Shown piece after piece: positions 35,226-46,467 of a stretch of DNA of 64,000 nt; within the stretch, counting starts at the first letter, position 1; every line of letters begins with the position of its first letter. Location of the stretch: the NCBI RefSeq assembly GCF_039555335.1, contig NC_092646.1, forward strand, positions 18,500,029 to 18,564,028. The letters are read 5' to 3'. The DNA is from Amphiura filiformis. Taxonomy: Eukaryota > Echinodermata > Ophiuroidea > Amphilepidida > Amphiuridae. Both the position numbers and the translations under genes were made by a program. A model generated the notes under the pieces. That model had not been told where the DNA came from, made no database searches, and was given only the letters and a program-made list of their open reading frames with translations.

Positions 35226-35281
<56 letters not shown>
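35226..35281. repeat. (AAT)n microsatellite
   Basis: About 18 uninterrupted AAT units. It makes the poly-Asn and poly-Ile frames across it, which are artefacts. Confidence 0.95.
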
Positions 35282-35282
<1 letters not shown>

Positions 35283-35526
35283 CATGCTTTACATTTCCTA
35301 TTCTTTCTTTGCTTACTATGCTTTAAATGTTACATTATTGTTTTTAAGAAAAAGAAAATTATCCAAACGGTTACATTTCAGCACATCACATCAAAGCCCC
35401 CATTGGGCGCCCATTCCTTTTTAAAGGAATTTTTATTTACCTTGATCTATATCGTCAAATGATTGACATGTTGACATATTTCTTTTTGTACAAATCCAAT
35501 AAAAATGAAGATGTTAAACTCACATT

Positions 35527-36515
35527 TTAGTGACGTTTCACCACTACACTAGTGGTTTCATCAGACTGGCAACTCATCACATCTGACTGCTTCCTTTTAT
35601 AGGCAACAGGAACCACTATAGAGGGCGTGATGAGTTGGTCAAAGATGTTGTTGAGTGAGTAGGCCCCCTCGTCCTTGTTTAGAGTGTCTTTTCCTTTTCG
35701 GCGAATCCAGATGGCTTCTTTCAGCCATCTGGTGGTCTTGTCAGCTTCTCTATCGATGACTTTTGAGTCCTCCCAATTGATGGTATGGTTTGTTGAGGCA
35801 ACGTGATCGGTGATAGCTGACTTGTGAATGTCTGTAATTGATGGCTTGCGGCTGGCTCGTGTGTAGGGCTTAGTTTCAAATTTCTCCACCTCTTTTTGGT
35901 GTTCTTTGAGGCGAACACCGAAAGGACGGCCGGTTTCTCCGATGTAAGTGCCAGCACAGTCCCCGCAGGGATTTCATAGATCGCCTCTGCTTTTTGTTGG
36001 GGAGGAGTTTGTCCTTCGGGTGAACAAGCATACTGCGGATGGTACGGTGGGGTTTCATAGCAGTAGAAAAACCATGTTTTTTGAAAACTCTAGAAACTCG
36101 CTCAGATAGTCCCTCTATATAGGGAACTACCACCATGCCTTTCGACTTTTCACTGTTCATCGTTATTCTTTGAGTTAGACTTTGTTTTTGGAGTGGCTCT
36201 ATTTTGTTTGACTTTTTTAATTGACCAATCTGGGTAACCGCAGCCAGATAACGCTTCGCGGATATTGGACTCCTCTATCTGTCTGTCCACTTCCTCAGTG
36301 ACTAACGCCTCACTCCTGTCAAGTAGGGTTCTGACGACACCTAATTTTTGATGGAGGGGTGGTGGGAGGAGAACTGAAGGTACTGATCAGTGTGCGTTTT
36401 CTTCCTGTATATACTGAGTTTCACTGACCCGTCAGGTTTTCTTGTGATCAGAGTGTCAAGGAAGGGAATAGAACCATCTTGCTCTTGCTCATAAGTAAAT
36501 TTGACGCTGCCGGTA
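35527..36515 (-). pseudogene. Penelope-like RT C-terminus plus GIY-YIG endonuclease, frameshifted
   Basis: On the minus strand, about 36500-36360 reads the RT thumb region ([20 protein letters not shown], then YLQFSSHHP). About 35985-35900 reads IPCGDCAGTYIGETGR, the Penelope-type GIY-YIG start, followed by RLKEHQKEVE. The last uninterrupted frame (35527-35889) reads SAITDHVASTNHTINWED and LKEAIWIRRKG. The pieces lie in different frames with stops between, and the RT catalytic core is missing, so it is not active. Confidence 0.85.
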
Positions 36516-36545
36516 GGAAGCAGTCAGATGTGATGAGTTGCCAGT

Positions 36546-36575
36546 CTGATGAAACCACTAGTGTAGTGGTGAAAC
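36546..36575 (+). ncRNA. Candidate hammerhead ribozyme core in the right Penelope arm
   Basis: It reads CTGATGA, then an AACCACTA...TAGTGGT stem-loop, then GAAAC, the order of a hammerhead core (stem II between the conserved boxes). The same core is on the minus strand at 35535-35564 in the other arm. Penelope-like elements are known to carry hammerheads in their terminal repeats. I could not find a convincing stem I partner, so this is tentative. Confidence 0.4.
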
Positions 36576-36687
36576 GTCACTAAAATGTGAGTTTAACATC
36601 TTCATTTTTATTGGATTTGTACAAAAAGAAATATGTCAACAGTGAAATCTAACAATCCAAATGAACTTGTTCAAAGAAATGATTGAC

Positions 36688-37545
36688 CTGTCTTCTTGGA
36701 ACTGTTTAAGTAAATTTGATTAAGACCACTAGTCCATTTTATGATAGGTAGTGAAGATACTTTTAGTTCCACAATATGGTTTTAAAACTAGTGCATACCG
36801 GTACATTTCGGGATATATTTACTGTGTCGGCTGCTGGTGATCAACGAAGGTCTATTCTATACCCCGGGTTCTGTACCAAAACCAATATATTACAGCAATC
36901 CCAATCGAGAACGCAGAATTAAAGTAAGTATGCAGTATTTTCTTTTTAATAATCATGGTAAAATGTTTTTGTTATCCATGCCGTTAACTATACATGTACA
37001 TGATATAGTATTGTAATGGTAGTTCCGTCCCCCGTTTGATACTTTACTTCCAGTCGGTCCGGCGGGCACACGCTAAGGTCCTGATGGGACCAGGCTCAAG
37101 CAAAATTATCAAGCCAAGCTGAAAAGCTAAACTTGTGCTGAGCAGTCGAGTCAAATTATAATTGACATATTATGCTTAGGCATATGCAGCTAAGGGGGTA
37201 TATGCAGCCTACCGGGTAAAAAGAGGAGGGCATCAAGCATTTTTAGGCAAAGCAAATGAGAACAGTGGCAAATAGGCCGACCAATAAAATAAAACGCTAT
37301 ATGGAAATGTTTGAGTTTTGTCTCTTAAGGGCTCGTGACGTTTTCACGTATTTTTGTGACACCTGAGAGCACTTCAGACATATCGAATTGCATTTTGTAA
37401 ACGGTCCTTCTGATATCAAATAAATTTGATTTTTATTCGCGATATAATATGCATTTTATGGCAAAGGATTAAAAATTAACATTTTGCAATTTAACTGTCC
37501 TTGAAGTAATTTGCATAAATCTAATAATATGTACTTACAGTGTAT
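36688..37545. repeat. Segmental duplication, unit I left part
   Basis: Matches about 52371-53139 over its length with scattered indels. Shared landmarks include ATGGTTTTAAAACTAGTGCATA, CCCCGGGTTCT, ATGCCGTTAACTATACATG and TTATCAAGCCAAGCTGAAAAG, in order. The match continues with interruptions through the region of the transporter genes. Confidence 0.8.
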
Positions 37546-38029
37546 CAGGCCTGTACGCAGGATCTTTTTTTGGGGGGGGTGCTGATTTTGAAAAAGTGGA
37601 ATTTTTTCCAAGGGGGGATATTGTGAAAAGTGGACTTTCTTCCCAAAATTGTGACCTTTTTGACCAAAAGGTGTAAAAAGCCTGATGTTTTTGGCTCGCT
37701 ACGCTCGCAAATTGTTTGTATACTTTTGCGTACGGACCTGAAGTGTATGTAGCTAGAATGAAAAGCCCTCCATCATATGAAAATTTCGCATTTTCCCCAA
37801 AACGCCAAAAAAAAATACACACCAGCATACACTTTAAGTACATATCATTAGATTGATAAAGTCTACTTTTAGGACTGATAAATATCAAAAATGTCAACTT
37901 TTGATAATTATTGACTAAATTATTTGATATCATCAGGACATTCAGAATGCAATTCGATATTTCTGATGTGCTCTCAGGTCCCACAAAAAATACTGTGCAA
38001 ACGTTGTTTTCCTTTTCCTTTAAAACGAA
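37329..38029. mobile_element. Family X MITE, copy 5 (diverged)
   Basis: TTAAGGGCTCGTGACG at the left, GGTCCCACAAAAAATACTGTGC near the right, and the usual hairpin, decayed. A 195-bp element is inserted at 37546-37740. It shares this position with the copy at 52951, so it predates the segmental duplication. Confidence 0.65.
37546..37740. mobile_element. hAT-like MITE inside family X copy 5
   Basis: It begins CAGGCCTGTACGCAGG and ends GCGTACGGACCTG. The flanks CAGTGTAT (37538-37545) and AAGTGTAT (37741-37748) form an 8-bp duplication with one change. The 149-codon minus frame over it is a shadow. Confidence 0.7.
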
Positions 38030-38033
38030 AGCT

Positions 38034-39229
38034 TTGCTCAGTCAGTGGCGAAAACCTGCCTGTGGGTATGTGCGTTTATTATATTAATGTTCACAGGTCA
38101 ATGATTAACATCGTCATACAGAATGGAAGGGCAATACCATTTTCATGCACGAGTAAATCAATGCACAAACAATAACACTTCCTAAGCAAAATTCACCATG
38201 TCTTCAACCAAATCGAAATAACTCTTGTATAGTGAACTAGTATTAGATAGATTGTGATTATGTGATATGATCAAGCCAAATCAGTAGGAACTCAGAAATA
38301 TTAAATTTTCAGTTTCTTATAGGATAGTAAAAAGTATTTATAAAGCTGGATTTTGCAGAAAACCCCGTTGAAATTGAACAACCAATTCCAAAGATATGAG
38401 CAATTAAAGAGTTTCCAAAACAATAGGAAACAAAAGGAGATAGTTCCTTTGTTTGGCTATATCTCAAATTCAATATTTCCGAGTTCCAACTGATTTTGCT
38501 TGATCGCATCACATATGTCCTGCGTAGATCGCGTGCTTTTACGGCGTTCAAAACCTGCGTAGGGCCTAAATATTGCTGTCTCTGTTCCAAGCTGGATTAT
38601 GCTCCTGCGTCACGAAGGAGCACAAGGCGACTAGAACATAGACCAACATCTGATCTGGTCACAAGAGGGCGAAACACTTTAAATTTAGTGTCCTGCGGGT
38701 CGTATGTCTACTTCAATACAGCATGGTTTTGAAGCCATGTTGCTTATAATTGTTTTTCGTAATTCAGTGCTTCGTAAATAATATGGTTGTCAAAAAAACA
38801 AATATTTTAGTCGATTTAGGCTCACTACATGCATATCATGCATTTTCAAAATGATACTTTTTCGTGGTGAAGATTCTGGAAGATTAGTCGTAAAAATGGA
38901 GAAATTGCGATGTTCCATACGCGGCACGTGGATCGCGCGTTTAAACGTGCGTTTATGCGTACGTTTATACATGATTTGCCTGTATATAGTCGACCAACGA
39001 TTTGGGATACAGCTTTCGGCCCTCTTGTGGCCAAATGTTTGCCACCAAAATCTGGCAAATTGTGGGGGCGTAAACACGTTATTTCCACCTCATCTGATTT
39101 TAGAACAGGTCTAACATGCCTCTTAAAGGGGATTTCAGTGCTTTCCGAATATTATTATTACAAAAAACCTAATATTTCTGAAGATTAAGGACCACTACAT
39201 GCATATACCATGACTTTACTTTCAAAATA
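38034..39229. other. gene-free part of duplication unit I
   Basis: No gene is recognised. The GATACTTTTTCGTGGTGAA word near 38850 recurs at 39700 and 54895. Confidence 0.4.
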
Positions 39230-39231
39230 TA

Positions 39232-39690
39232 GGGTCCACAACTTATAAGTTCCTCCTAATACTTTTTTAAATAAAAAAAACGTAAAAAGATATGCATAGC
39301 CCTATTTGTTTTACCCCTGTATACCATTTTTTAAAATTTATAGCGTCACACATCATTGCGCTCAGTCACAATGGTTAATTATGTAAAAAAGACACCGTTT
39401 TTGCACCTGAGCCCATTAGCAGGCAGGTTTTCTTTAACAAACACATGAATAGGCGTGGCCTTCTGTATTGTTTGAGAGTTGACTCCTATGGACTCTGATG
39501 CAAAGGTCTCTTTTTTACATAATGAACCATTGTGACTGAGCGCAATGACGTGTGACGCTATAATTTGGTCCATAAGTGTAAAACAAATAAGGCTACATAT
39601 CATTCTTTTTACACGTTTGCATTTCGTCAAATATTTTTTGATTTATTTAAAAAAAAAAATATTTAGGGGGAACCTATAAGTTGTGGACCC
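39232..39690. mobile_element. TA-flanked foldback MITE with AGGGTCCACAACTTAT ends
   Basis: The inverted ends are GGGTCCACAACTTATAAG and CTTATAGG-type TTGTGGACCC, with TA on each side (39230-39231 and 39691-39692). The element is one long hairpin. The homologous DNA at about 54890 lacks it and shows a single TA, an empty site. Confidence 0.85.
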
Positions 39691-39692
39691 TA

Positions 39693-40491
39693 TGAATACT
39701 TTTTTGTGGTGAAAATTAGTCGCGTTCATATGAACCGTCGTAACGCCAGGAAAAATGCCAGACTTTCCTTTGTATGATCAAGTTATCCTTGACTGTCATT
39801 CACATATTTTGAAATGGACAAATTGTGGGCATTTTCAACGATATCTCCACATTCATTTCGAATGGAAATAGTAGATAAGTAAGTGGCGATTATCGCATTA
39901 CGTTAAGCTAGGATACGACTGCTTAACAGGATTGGAATAACTATTATGCACATACACATGTTATACCAAATTTATCTACTACGTCATGGCTCACACGTAT
40001 GTCATTCCGTCTGACATAACTTGTCGCATCACAAATAATTTTAGAAGAGTCTCTGTGAGAATCAAATCTGAGACAGAGACTCGATTCTCGCGACGACTCT
40101 TCTAAAATTTTGTTTGCGAGAATTTTGTTCTCCTAAATTCATCCCTATTCCAAACGCACTAAGTTAGGTTCATTCTCTTGATTCGACAAGATGAATATGA
40201 TGAGTTTTTGAGTATCAATTTTTATTCACGCAAGTCGAAATTACACCACCGATTAAAAATTTCAAAGGCTTACATGTGGACAAACATTAATTTGACCCTT
40301 TACCTTAAAACTGGCGCCACATTTGTAATTTACATTCTTTCTCAGTCAATTTTTCAACAACTTCTTTTAGACAGATGTTTTTAAGGGTATGCAACAAAAA
40401 CTTGAAACAGATTTTTCAACAGTGAGAAATCAACCTTTGTGTTATTTTTGGACCACACATGTACTTTCTTTTACAACACTTTTTTGTCAAA
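39693..40491. other. 3' flank of transporter 1
   Basis: Its first part matches about 54905-55690 of unit II. A small hairpin with AGAAGAGTCT and AGACTCTTCT-type arms lies near 40040-40115. No second gene is seen. Confidence 0.4.
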
Positions 40492-41979
40492 TTATTCTCC
40501 CAATAGCTCTAATTTTTCGTCGTCGCTATTTGTTATTGCCCCATCTTTAAAAGATTTTAAAAATGTACCATTTAACTCTTTGCTTTTATTTGGCATGTTG
40601 GAATAGTTATAATATATCAATGTCATTATACCGTACAATATACATATTGGACAAATAACCCGACACATGTAACGAAATCCCACAGAATTGTAAAGTGGTA
40701 TTGCTATCAACGGAGATATAAAATTCGGTATATGATATCCGATTGCGGCCATACACATGACACGGCTTCTTGGCACATCTTGCAGGTTTTCAGCCGTTGA
40801 AGACATTATATTCATCGCACTGTATCTCCCACATGTCGCAAAAAATATATTCACAGCGAAAAAGATCGAAACAGCGTAGGTTGTAGGGGCGTACGAAATC
40901 AAAACGGTCGATACGCCAACAAGGATGATGGCGATCGCTGATTGAGTACCAATACTTTCTTGAAATCGTATCGCGAAATATGTTGCAGAGATATTACCTA
41001 AGATACAGCCTACAACACCAGAGCTCAATACAAATCCCACTAAAGAAGGACCGCTTGAAAATTCAGACTGCATCCAAACTGCAATTATGCATTCGATGGA
41101 TTTTCTTGGAAAATAAGTAACCGCGAGTGTCCCCATAGTCAAGAGAATTTCATGATTCATGAATATGTGGAGCATTGAGTTTATTTCTGACGTTATGCTT
41201 TTTCTATCCTCAGCTGCAAATAACGCGTTGTTCGTAGAGGATTTCCCAGAATTGGCATCGGGTTTTCCAAGTAGATACATTAAAATGATGCTTAATATTG
41301 TAAAGGAAACATATGGGCACATAAAACCCAAAAAGCTAATTTTCTGCCCTACATATTCGACTAGCGTACCAATGAATGCAGGTCCAAGAAAGGAAAACAT
41401 ACTCGCTGTCATTGCTATACTTAACGCAATATCTCCTTTCTTAGTTGTGGGAGAATAAATTGAGTTAATTGCCGCAAATGCGTTTGGAGTTATCATTGCA
41501 TCAGCCAGTCCAAGCAAAGCACATGCAACCATCACTACGTTGAAATTTGAAAACATACCAAACAATATGTTCATTATCAGTGATGCAATTAAACCCACTA
41601 ACAGAGGGAATTTATATCCAAATTTATCGCCGAGAAATCCCGATAATGGTGATGATATCACTAAAGTCACAGGCGTAATCAGTAAGACACTTAAAGCGAG
41701 CCAGGACACGGTTCTTCTAACATCACCATCTGCCTCAGTTTTATTTGTAATGTTTGTTTGGCTCTCAAAGTTACCATTGTTTTCTGACCATTGTTCTTCA
41801 AATTCTATGGTCGTGTTCATAGATGTCACTCTTTCATTGCCATTATTCGTTACCCATTTCCATTGCGCGAGAATCGGTACAATCAACGTAAAGCTTATTT
41901 TCTGTAATGCTATTGCACATAGGTATACAAGGAAATGTGCGAATTCGACTTTATTCTCCAATAGGTTGCCTGATTCCAT
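40492..41979 (-). CDS. SLC18/VMAT-like MFS transporter, intact single exon
   Basis: An uninterrupted 495-residue frame without introns. The pattern of about 12 hydrophobic helices, a large polar loop after helix 1 and the motif GFLGDKFGYK (114-123, MFS motif A) mark a major facilitator protein. The loop at about 41-90 has three N-glycosylation sequons (Asn55, Asn76, Asn79), as in the lumenal loop of vesicular monoamine and acetylcholine transporters. LLGLADAMITPNAFA and SSGVVGCILGN also suit that family. SLC18 carriers exchange cytosolic amines for protons across vesicle membranes; the substrate here is unknown. The start is the first ATG, and the same N-terminus is kept in the paralogue at 59222, with similar DNA for about 100 bp upstream. 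Lack of introns suggests descent from a retrocopy. Confidence 0.88.
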   Translation of the reverse strand: MESGNLLENKVEFAHFLVYLCAIALQKISFTLIVPILAQWKWVTNNGNERVTSMNTTIEFEEQWSENNGNFESQTNITNKTEADGDVRRTVSWLALSVLLITPVTLVISSPLSGFLGDKFGYKFPLLVGLIASLIMNILFGMFSNFNVVMVACALLGLADAMITPNAFAAINSIYSPTTKKGDIALSIAMTASMFSFLGPAFIGTLVEYVGQKISFLGFMCPYVSFTILSIILMYLLGKPDANSGKSSTNNALFAAEDRKSITSEINSMLHIFMNHEILLTMGTLAVTYFPRKSIECIIAVWMQSEFSSGPSLVGFVLSSGVVGCILGNISATYFAIRFQESIGTQSAIAIILVGVSTVLISYAPTTYAVSIFFAVNIFFATCGRYSAMNIMSSTAENLQDVPRSRVMCMAAIGYHIPNFISPLIAIPLYNSVGFRYMCRVICPICILYGIMTLIYYNYSNMPNKSKELNGTFLKSFKDGAITNSDDEKLELLGE

Positions 41980-42107
41980 ATTTTTAGCGATAGTATCGGC
42001 GGTTATTGCGTTACACGTTACATCTCATTGCATACAGGAAAATGCAAATAGATGCTCTTATTCTTGTATACTTGATTCATTTTACCATTTTGTTGAATGA
42101 TGCCTTA

Positions 42108-42731
42108 GGCTGCGATCACATAGAAGTATACGGTATACGGTATTCGCTATACGAAATACGCTCATTCGATCAGGCTGAGTTCATCTAGGCGTATACTATG
42201 TGAACTCAGCCTGATCGAATGAGCATATTTCATATAGCGATTAAGAGTATAGGCATGATAGGTCAGTTTACCAATTTCCTTCGTCTAATCAAATGCTTGT
42301 AACTTTACTTCTTGAGATCACATTGCATTCAATGAGGTGTCATAATGTGCAGAATTAGATAGTGCATCTATTTAAAAAAAATGAATTTACCCACATATGG
42401 TTTAGTTTTAAAATTAGGACGGTATACGCTGCACTAAAATCGAACACGCACGATTCCCACTATACTACTATACGCAGGTATACGGCCTTTTCGAATAGTC
42501 TGAATAGTGCCCTCTTATGTGACCCGGTACTATGAAATTACCTTGCTCGATTTAAGCTATACGCGTACACCTGCAAAACGTGCACCGTATACCCGAATAG
42601 TATACTTCTATGTGATCGTAGCCTTATGTGACCCGGTACTATGAAATTGCCTTGCTCGATTTAAGCTATACGCGTGCACCTGCAAAACGTGCACCGTATA
42701 CCGAGTAGTATACTTCTATGTGAACGCAGCC
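42108..42731. mobile_element. MITE with inverted ends and internal foldback, copy 2
   Basis: Same structure as 1072-1674. The ends are GGCTGCGATCACATAGAAG and CTTCTATGTGAACGCAGCC. TA stands next to both ends, which fits a Tc1/mariner-type target. It is inserted about 130 bp upstream of the transporter 1 start codon. Confidence 0.82.
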
Positions 42732-42938
42732 TAATGAATAATAATGAGTCAAATAGGGCCCAAACTGACGCTAGAGTGAACACGATAATGCGATTGATTT
42801 TCTTAAGGTGTGGGATGTGAACGTTTGGGCAGTATTTATTGTGGAGCATTAGAGCACATCAGACATATCGAATTGCAGTCTGAATACGAAGAATGTCCTT
42901 CTGATATCAAATAATTTTGATTTTTTGAAATTCGCAAT

Positions 42939-44024
42939 GAAGGTCGTTTTGGTATCACCGGGCCTGCCTTAGATTGGTTCAAATCGTACCTTGAAGATCG
43001 TAGAACAAGAGTGATGATTAACAGTGTTATGTCAGATCAGCATGTTTTCAATTATTCTGTTCCACAGGGCTCCATTGTAGGACCACAGTGTTTTATTATG
43101 TATGTCCATCCTGTTGGTGACATAATTAGGGAGCATAATGTCAAATTTCACTCGTATGCTGATGATACACAATTATTTTGTGAGTTTGATCCTAAGGTTC
43201 CTGGAGATTGTGACCGTGCTCTTGGTGTACTTTCTAACTGTATATCCAAGATAAACACCTGGATGTATCAAAACAAGTTGCAACTTAATCAAGCCAAAAG
43301 TGAGTTTATGGTAATTGCCACACCAAGAATATTGAGTGCATTGCCTGTTATTCAAATGGAGCTCGGTAACATAACCATTCAAACTACCTCCTCTGTAAAA
43401 AATCTAGGCGTCATATTTGATTCCGGCATGAATATGTCCGACCAGATCAGTGGTCTGTGTAGGAGCGTTAATTTTCATATTCGTAATCTATGGCGAATAA
43501 GAAGGTTCATTACACAAGAGGCCTGTCACCACGCTGTACGATCTTTGGTCCTGTCCCGAATAGACTATGCCAATTCGTTACTTTTTGGCGCCAAGGAAGT
43601 CGACCTCAAGCGTATTCAGCGCCTGCAGAATAAGGCTGCGCGGTTGGTATTTGCTTGTGGACGGGACCAAAGTTCGTCACAGCTTTTGTGTACTCTTCAC
43701 TGGCTTCCGGTTAAGGACAGAATTAAGTACAAGATACTGTTATATATCTATAAATGTCTTCATGATCTAGCTCCTTGCTATCTTACCAATGATCTTGTTT
43801 TGTACAATATTTCAGATGGCAATGATGACTCTAGGCGTCGACTCCGTTCTTCCTCTGATGTTACCAGGCTTGTTGTTCCACGCTCGAGGCGTACGGCTGG
43901 TGACAAAGCATTTCACGTGGTTGGCCCATATCTTTGGAATCAGCTTCCTGTTGGCATCAGAGAGACGACGTCCGTCCAAATCTTCAAACGCCATCTGAAA
44001 ACCCATTTATTCCCTAAAGTTTAG
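42939..44024 (+). pseudogene. Non-LTR retrotransposon reverse transcriptase, C-terminal half
   Basis: One open frame from the truncation point to the stop at 44024. It shows SVPQGSIVGPQ (RT motif 4), HSYADDTQLF (catalytic YADD), KNLGVIFD, SRIDYANSLLFG, LHWLPVKDRIKYKILL and the tail FKRHLKTHLFPKV, all typical of the Jockey/CR1/L2 group. The endonuclease domain and the first RT motifs are missing, so it cannot act alone. The intact frame suggests a fairly recent insertion. Confidence 0.88.
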
Positions 44025-44154
44025 GGATTTGTTTATTATGTGCTTCTTTTTGATTTTTGCTTCTTGGTTTGTTTGTAATTTTGTATTATATTGTAAGGCG
44101 CTGTGATCTCTGTAGAGCGCCATATAAGTATTCGTTAATAATAATAATAATAAT
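42939..44154 (+). mobile_element. 5'-truncated CR1/L2-like LINE inserted in family X
   Basis: It has the C-terminal half of a non-LTR ORF2 and then a short 3' UTR ending in a (TAA)n tail, as expected for LINE insertion. The UTR has GGCGCTGTGATCTCTGTAGA and ATAAGTATTCG before the tail. Confidence 0.85.
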
Positions 44155-44658
44155 AATACACATTTTATGGCAAATGATTAAAAGTTGATATTTTTGATAT
44201 TTAACAGTACTCGAAGTAAACTTTATAAAACTGCTGATTTATACTTAAATTGTATGTAGGTGGGATGAAAAGCCGACGATCAATTGAACATTTTGACCTC
44301 GTATTGAAGATATGGATTTTTTTCCCAAAACACCAAAATAATTAAAAAATAAAAAAAAAAAAATCCATATCTTCAATATGAAAGGTTAAAATTTTCCCAG
44401 CTACATACACTTTAAGAATATGTCATTAGATTTATAAAATTTACTTCGAGGACTATATATATCAAAAAGTGAAAAATATCAAATTTTAATAATTTGTCAT
44501 AAAATTTGTATTATATCGTGAATTTCAAAAATGAAAATTATTTGATATCAGAAAGACATTTTCGTATTCAGTATGCAATTCGATATGTCTGATGTGCTCT
44601 CATGTCCCACAAAAAAATACTGTCGAAACGCTCAAAACGCTCATTCCAGATCCCTTAA

Positions 44659-46045
44659 GCTGAACATACACGAGGCAACTTGCCCTTTTGTTGATCATTG
44701 GCGACTTTTGGTCGAATGAGGGCGTTGTAGAAGGTTGGCAGAACGCCAGAACTAAATCGTGATCAAGGACTGGAATGACGCCAATGATCAACAAAAGGGC
44801 AAGTCCATCACAACATCCTATATAGGACTTCTTCTGATGAAGATGTGTGTCACACATCGAAAATTCAAGGGTAGTTGGGTTTTTGTGCTGAATGTCAGTT
44901 TAAACTTTTAGAAACTGTTTATCACCAGCACGTATGAACTTACATTCGAGAAAATTGACAAGTTATTTCTAATTGCTTTAAGGGAGGTGTAATGAGCGTG
45001 AACCTGGTTTGGATGCAGAGGGAGTGTGCCTGTAACAGACACAGCCACCAGAAAAGGACCAGCTCAGATCGCGCGCCAAATAAGTTTGCAGTCCAGAAAT
45101 TTCATTTTTTCTCAGCCTTGCAAAAAATAGGCAGAGGTGGGAATCGAACCCGGGACCTCGGTGTTGTAAAACCTACTGCGTTACCACTGAGCCAACTGAC
45201 AATCAGCTATGAGAAGTTTGATAGTAATCCTTGATATTGCTGAATAGAATAAATCAATACTGATAGGTCTATTTATCTAATGTACGATGCTATTCAAATT
45301 GGCCTATAAACTAGGAATATAATGTGAAATGACTATCAATCGATCAATCAATCAAGTTGTCAAGTTATCAACAATCAATAATAAACCGACGTAGGCCTAT
45401 CATGGAATATTACTAACTAGGCCTACTAACTAATATACCAAATAAATAAAATAAATAAATAAGTCAGTAAATAAATAAATAGGCATAGGCCTAAATAAAT
45501 AAATAAATATATAATGCAGAATGCAGTTAGTATAATAGTTAAAATTCCAAACATTCTATTCACACATTCTATTATAATTTTCTGCTATACACGCAAAGGA
45601 CCTGTGCCTTTAATATGTCCGCGCCTAATCAATAATGAGTCTTTCACCATGCTCACACACCATGTTAAACTATTGTATCCCTGCAAGTATTATCTACTGA
45701 CCAAGTCCTAACAATGAAATGGATGCTATAACGTACCCAATCAAGCGAACATATCAAGGTCATATCAGGGCGTTATACAAAGAATGGTCAAAGGTCAACG
45801 TTTCCAAAGAAGTATAGTAATAGATGTAGACACAAGCTTTCGTGCGGGAAACATAAACACATAGTCGTCAGTCGTGTGGTTTTTATGAGATTTGATACGG
45901 CGCTGAAGTTAATTGGCTGTCCCAAAATCAGTACCAGACCCGGTTTCCAGACGGCAATGTGTGTGTTGTTACAAGGAATGCAAACTCATTTTATCAATGA
46001 GTGAACCACATAGAGGAATACGACATCTATCGTGAGCCAGTCTGC
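44659..46045. other. gene-free stretch with a tRNA-like sequence
   Basis: A tRNA-like piece lies at about 45128-45200 on the minus strand, with GGCTCAGTGGTAACGC as A box and GGGTTCGATTCCC as B box. The acceptor ends do not pair. ATAA-type microsatellite lies at about 45440-45510. No gene is recognised. Confidence 0.4.
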
Positions 46046-46467
46046 ATTCTGTTGCCTGCAAAAGCCGACGATCAGGTAAAAATTCTAAAAGCAGCGTGAC
46101 TAGATATTTGCCTTAATTTCATGATACGTGTAAAACGCATTGAAAACGCCAAATTGCAGTCATAAAATATATAATATTAGTAAATCACCCAATCGAATGT
46201 TAACGTAGGTATGTGGAAAGAACTGCAATAACAATAACAAACTATGTGCCCAAAGAGTTGTCTTTGGCATGTCGCTTTTTTGAAATATCACCAAAAATAT
46301 CAAATTTTGGAAAAAACGCCCCAAAATTTAAAACAAACACGAACCTTCCAAAATAAATATATATTAGCACTCGGCGGCCCAGTCACTACCTGCCGCTGTG
46401 ATTTGGGGTAACTCATTGCTTCCCCTCTCCAGATACCGGTACTTCAAGGTCGCTCATACCCCAGCCC
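46046..46467. mobile_element. Family X-like end, inverted partial copy
   Basis: The right end reads CGCTCATACCCCAGCCC followed by TTAA at 46468-46471, the complement of the family X left end. A GCCGACGATCA word stands at about 46064. The interior differs from other copies. Confidence 0.5.

Larger units (their letters stand above)
35468..36676 (-). mobile_element. Penelope-like retroelement fragment with inverted terminal arms
   Basis: An 11-bp duplication AAATGATTGAC flanks it (35457-35467 and 36677-36687). The paralogous segment at 52360-52370 has one uninterrupted AAATGGTTGAC, an empty site. The ends carry 126-bp inverted arms (35470-35595 and 36515-36640). The minus strand between them codes for the end of a Penelope-like reverse transcriptase and a GIY-YIG endonuclease. 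Only the 3' part of the element remains. Confidence 0.88.
42807..44654. mobile_element. TTAA-flanked family X MITE, copy 6, split by a LINE
   Basis: TTAA at 42803-42806 and 44655-44658 borders it. The left arm stops at TTCGCAAT (42938) and resumes with AATACACATTTTATGG (about 44155), which in intact copies are adjacent. The 1.2-kb LINE fragment fills the gap. Confidence 0.82.

Noticed and set aside
35169-35462. Frames with poly-Asn or poly-Ile
   Set aside because: They are translations of the AAT microsatellite.
37535-37984. 149-codon - frame
   Set aside because: It spans the junctions of two nested MITEs, so it cannot be an old gene.
41540-42100. 186-codon + frame antisense to transporter 1
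   Set aside because: It is the complement of a well-supported coding exon and has no independent domain.
45128-45200. tRNA-Val-like sequence on -
   Set aside because: A and B boxes are good, but the acceptor and anticodon stems do not pair, so I do not call a working tRNA gene.
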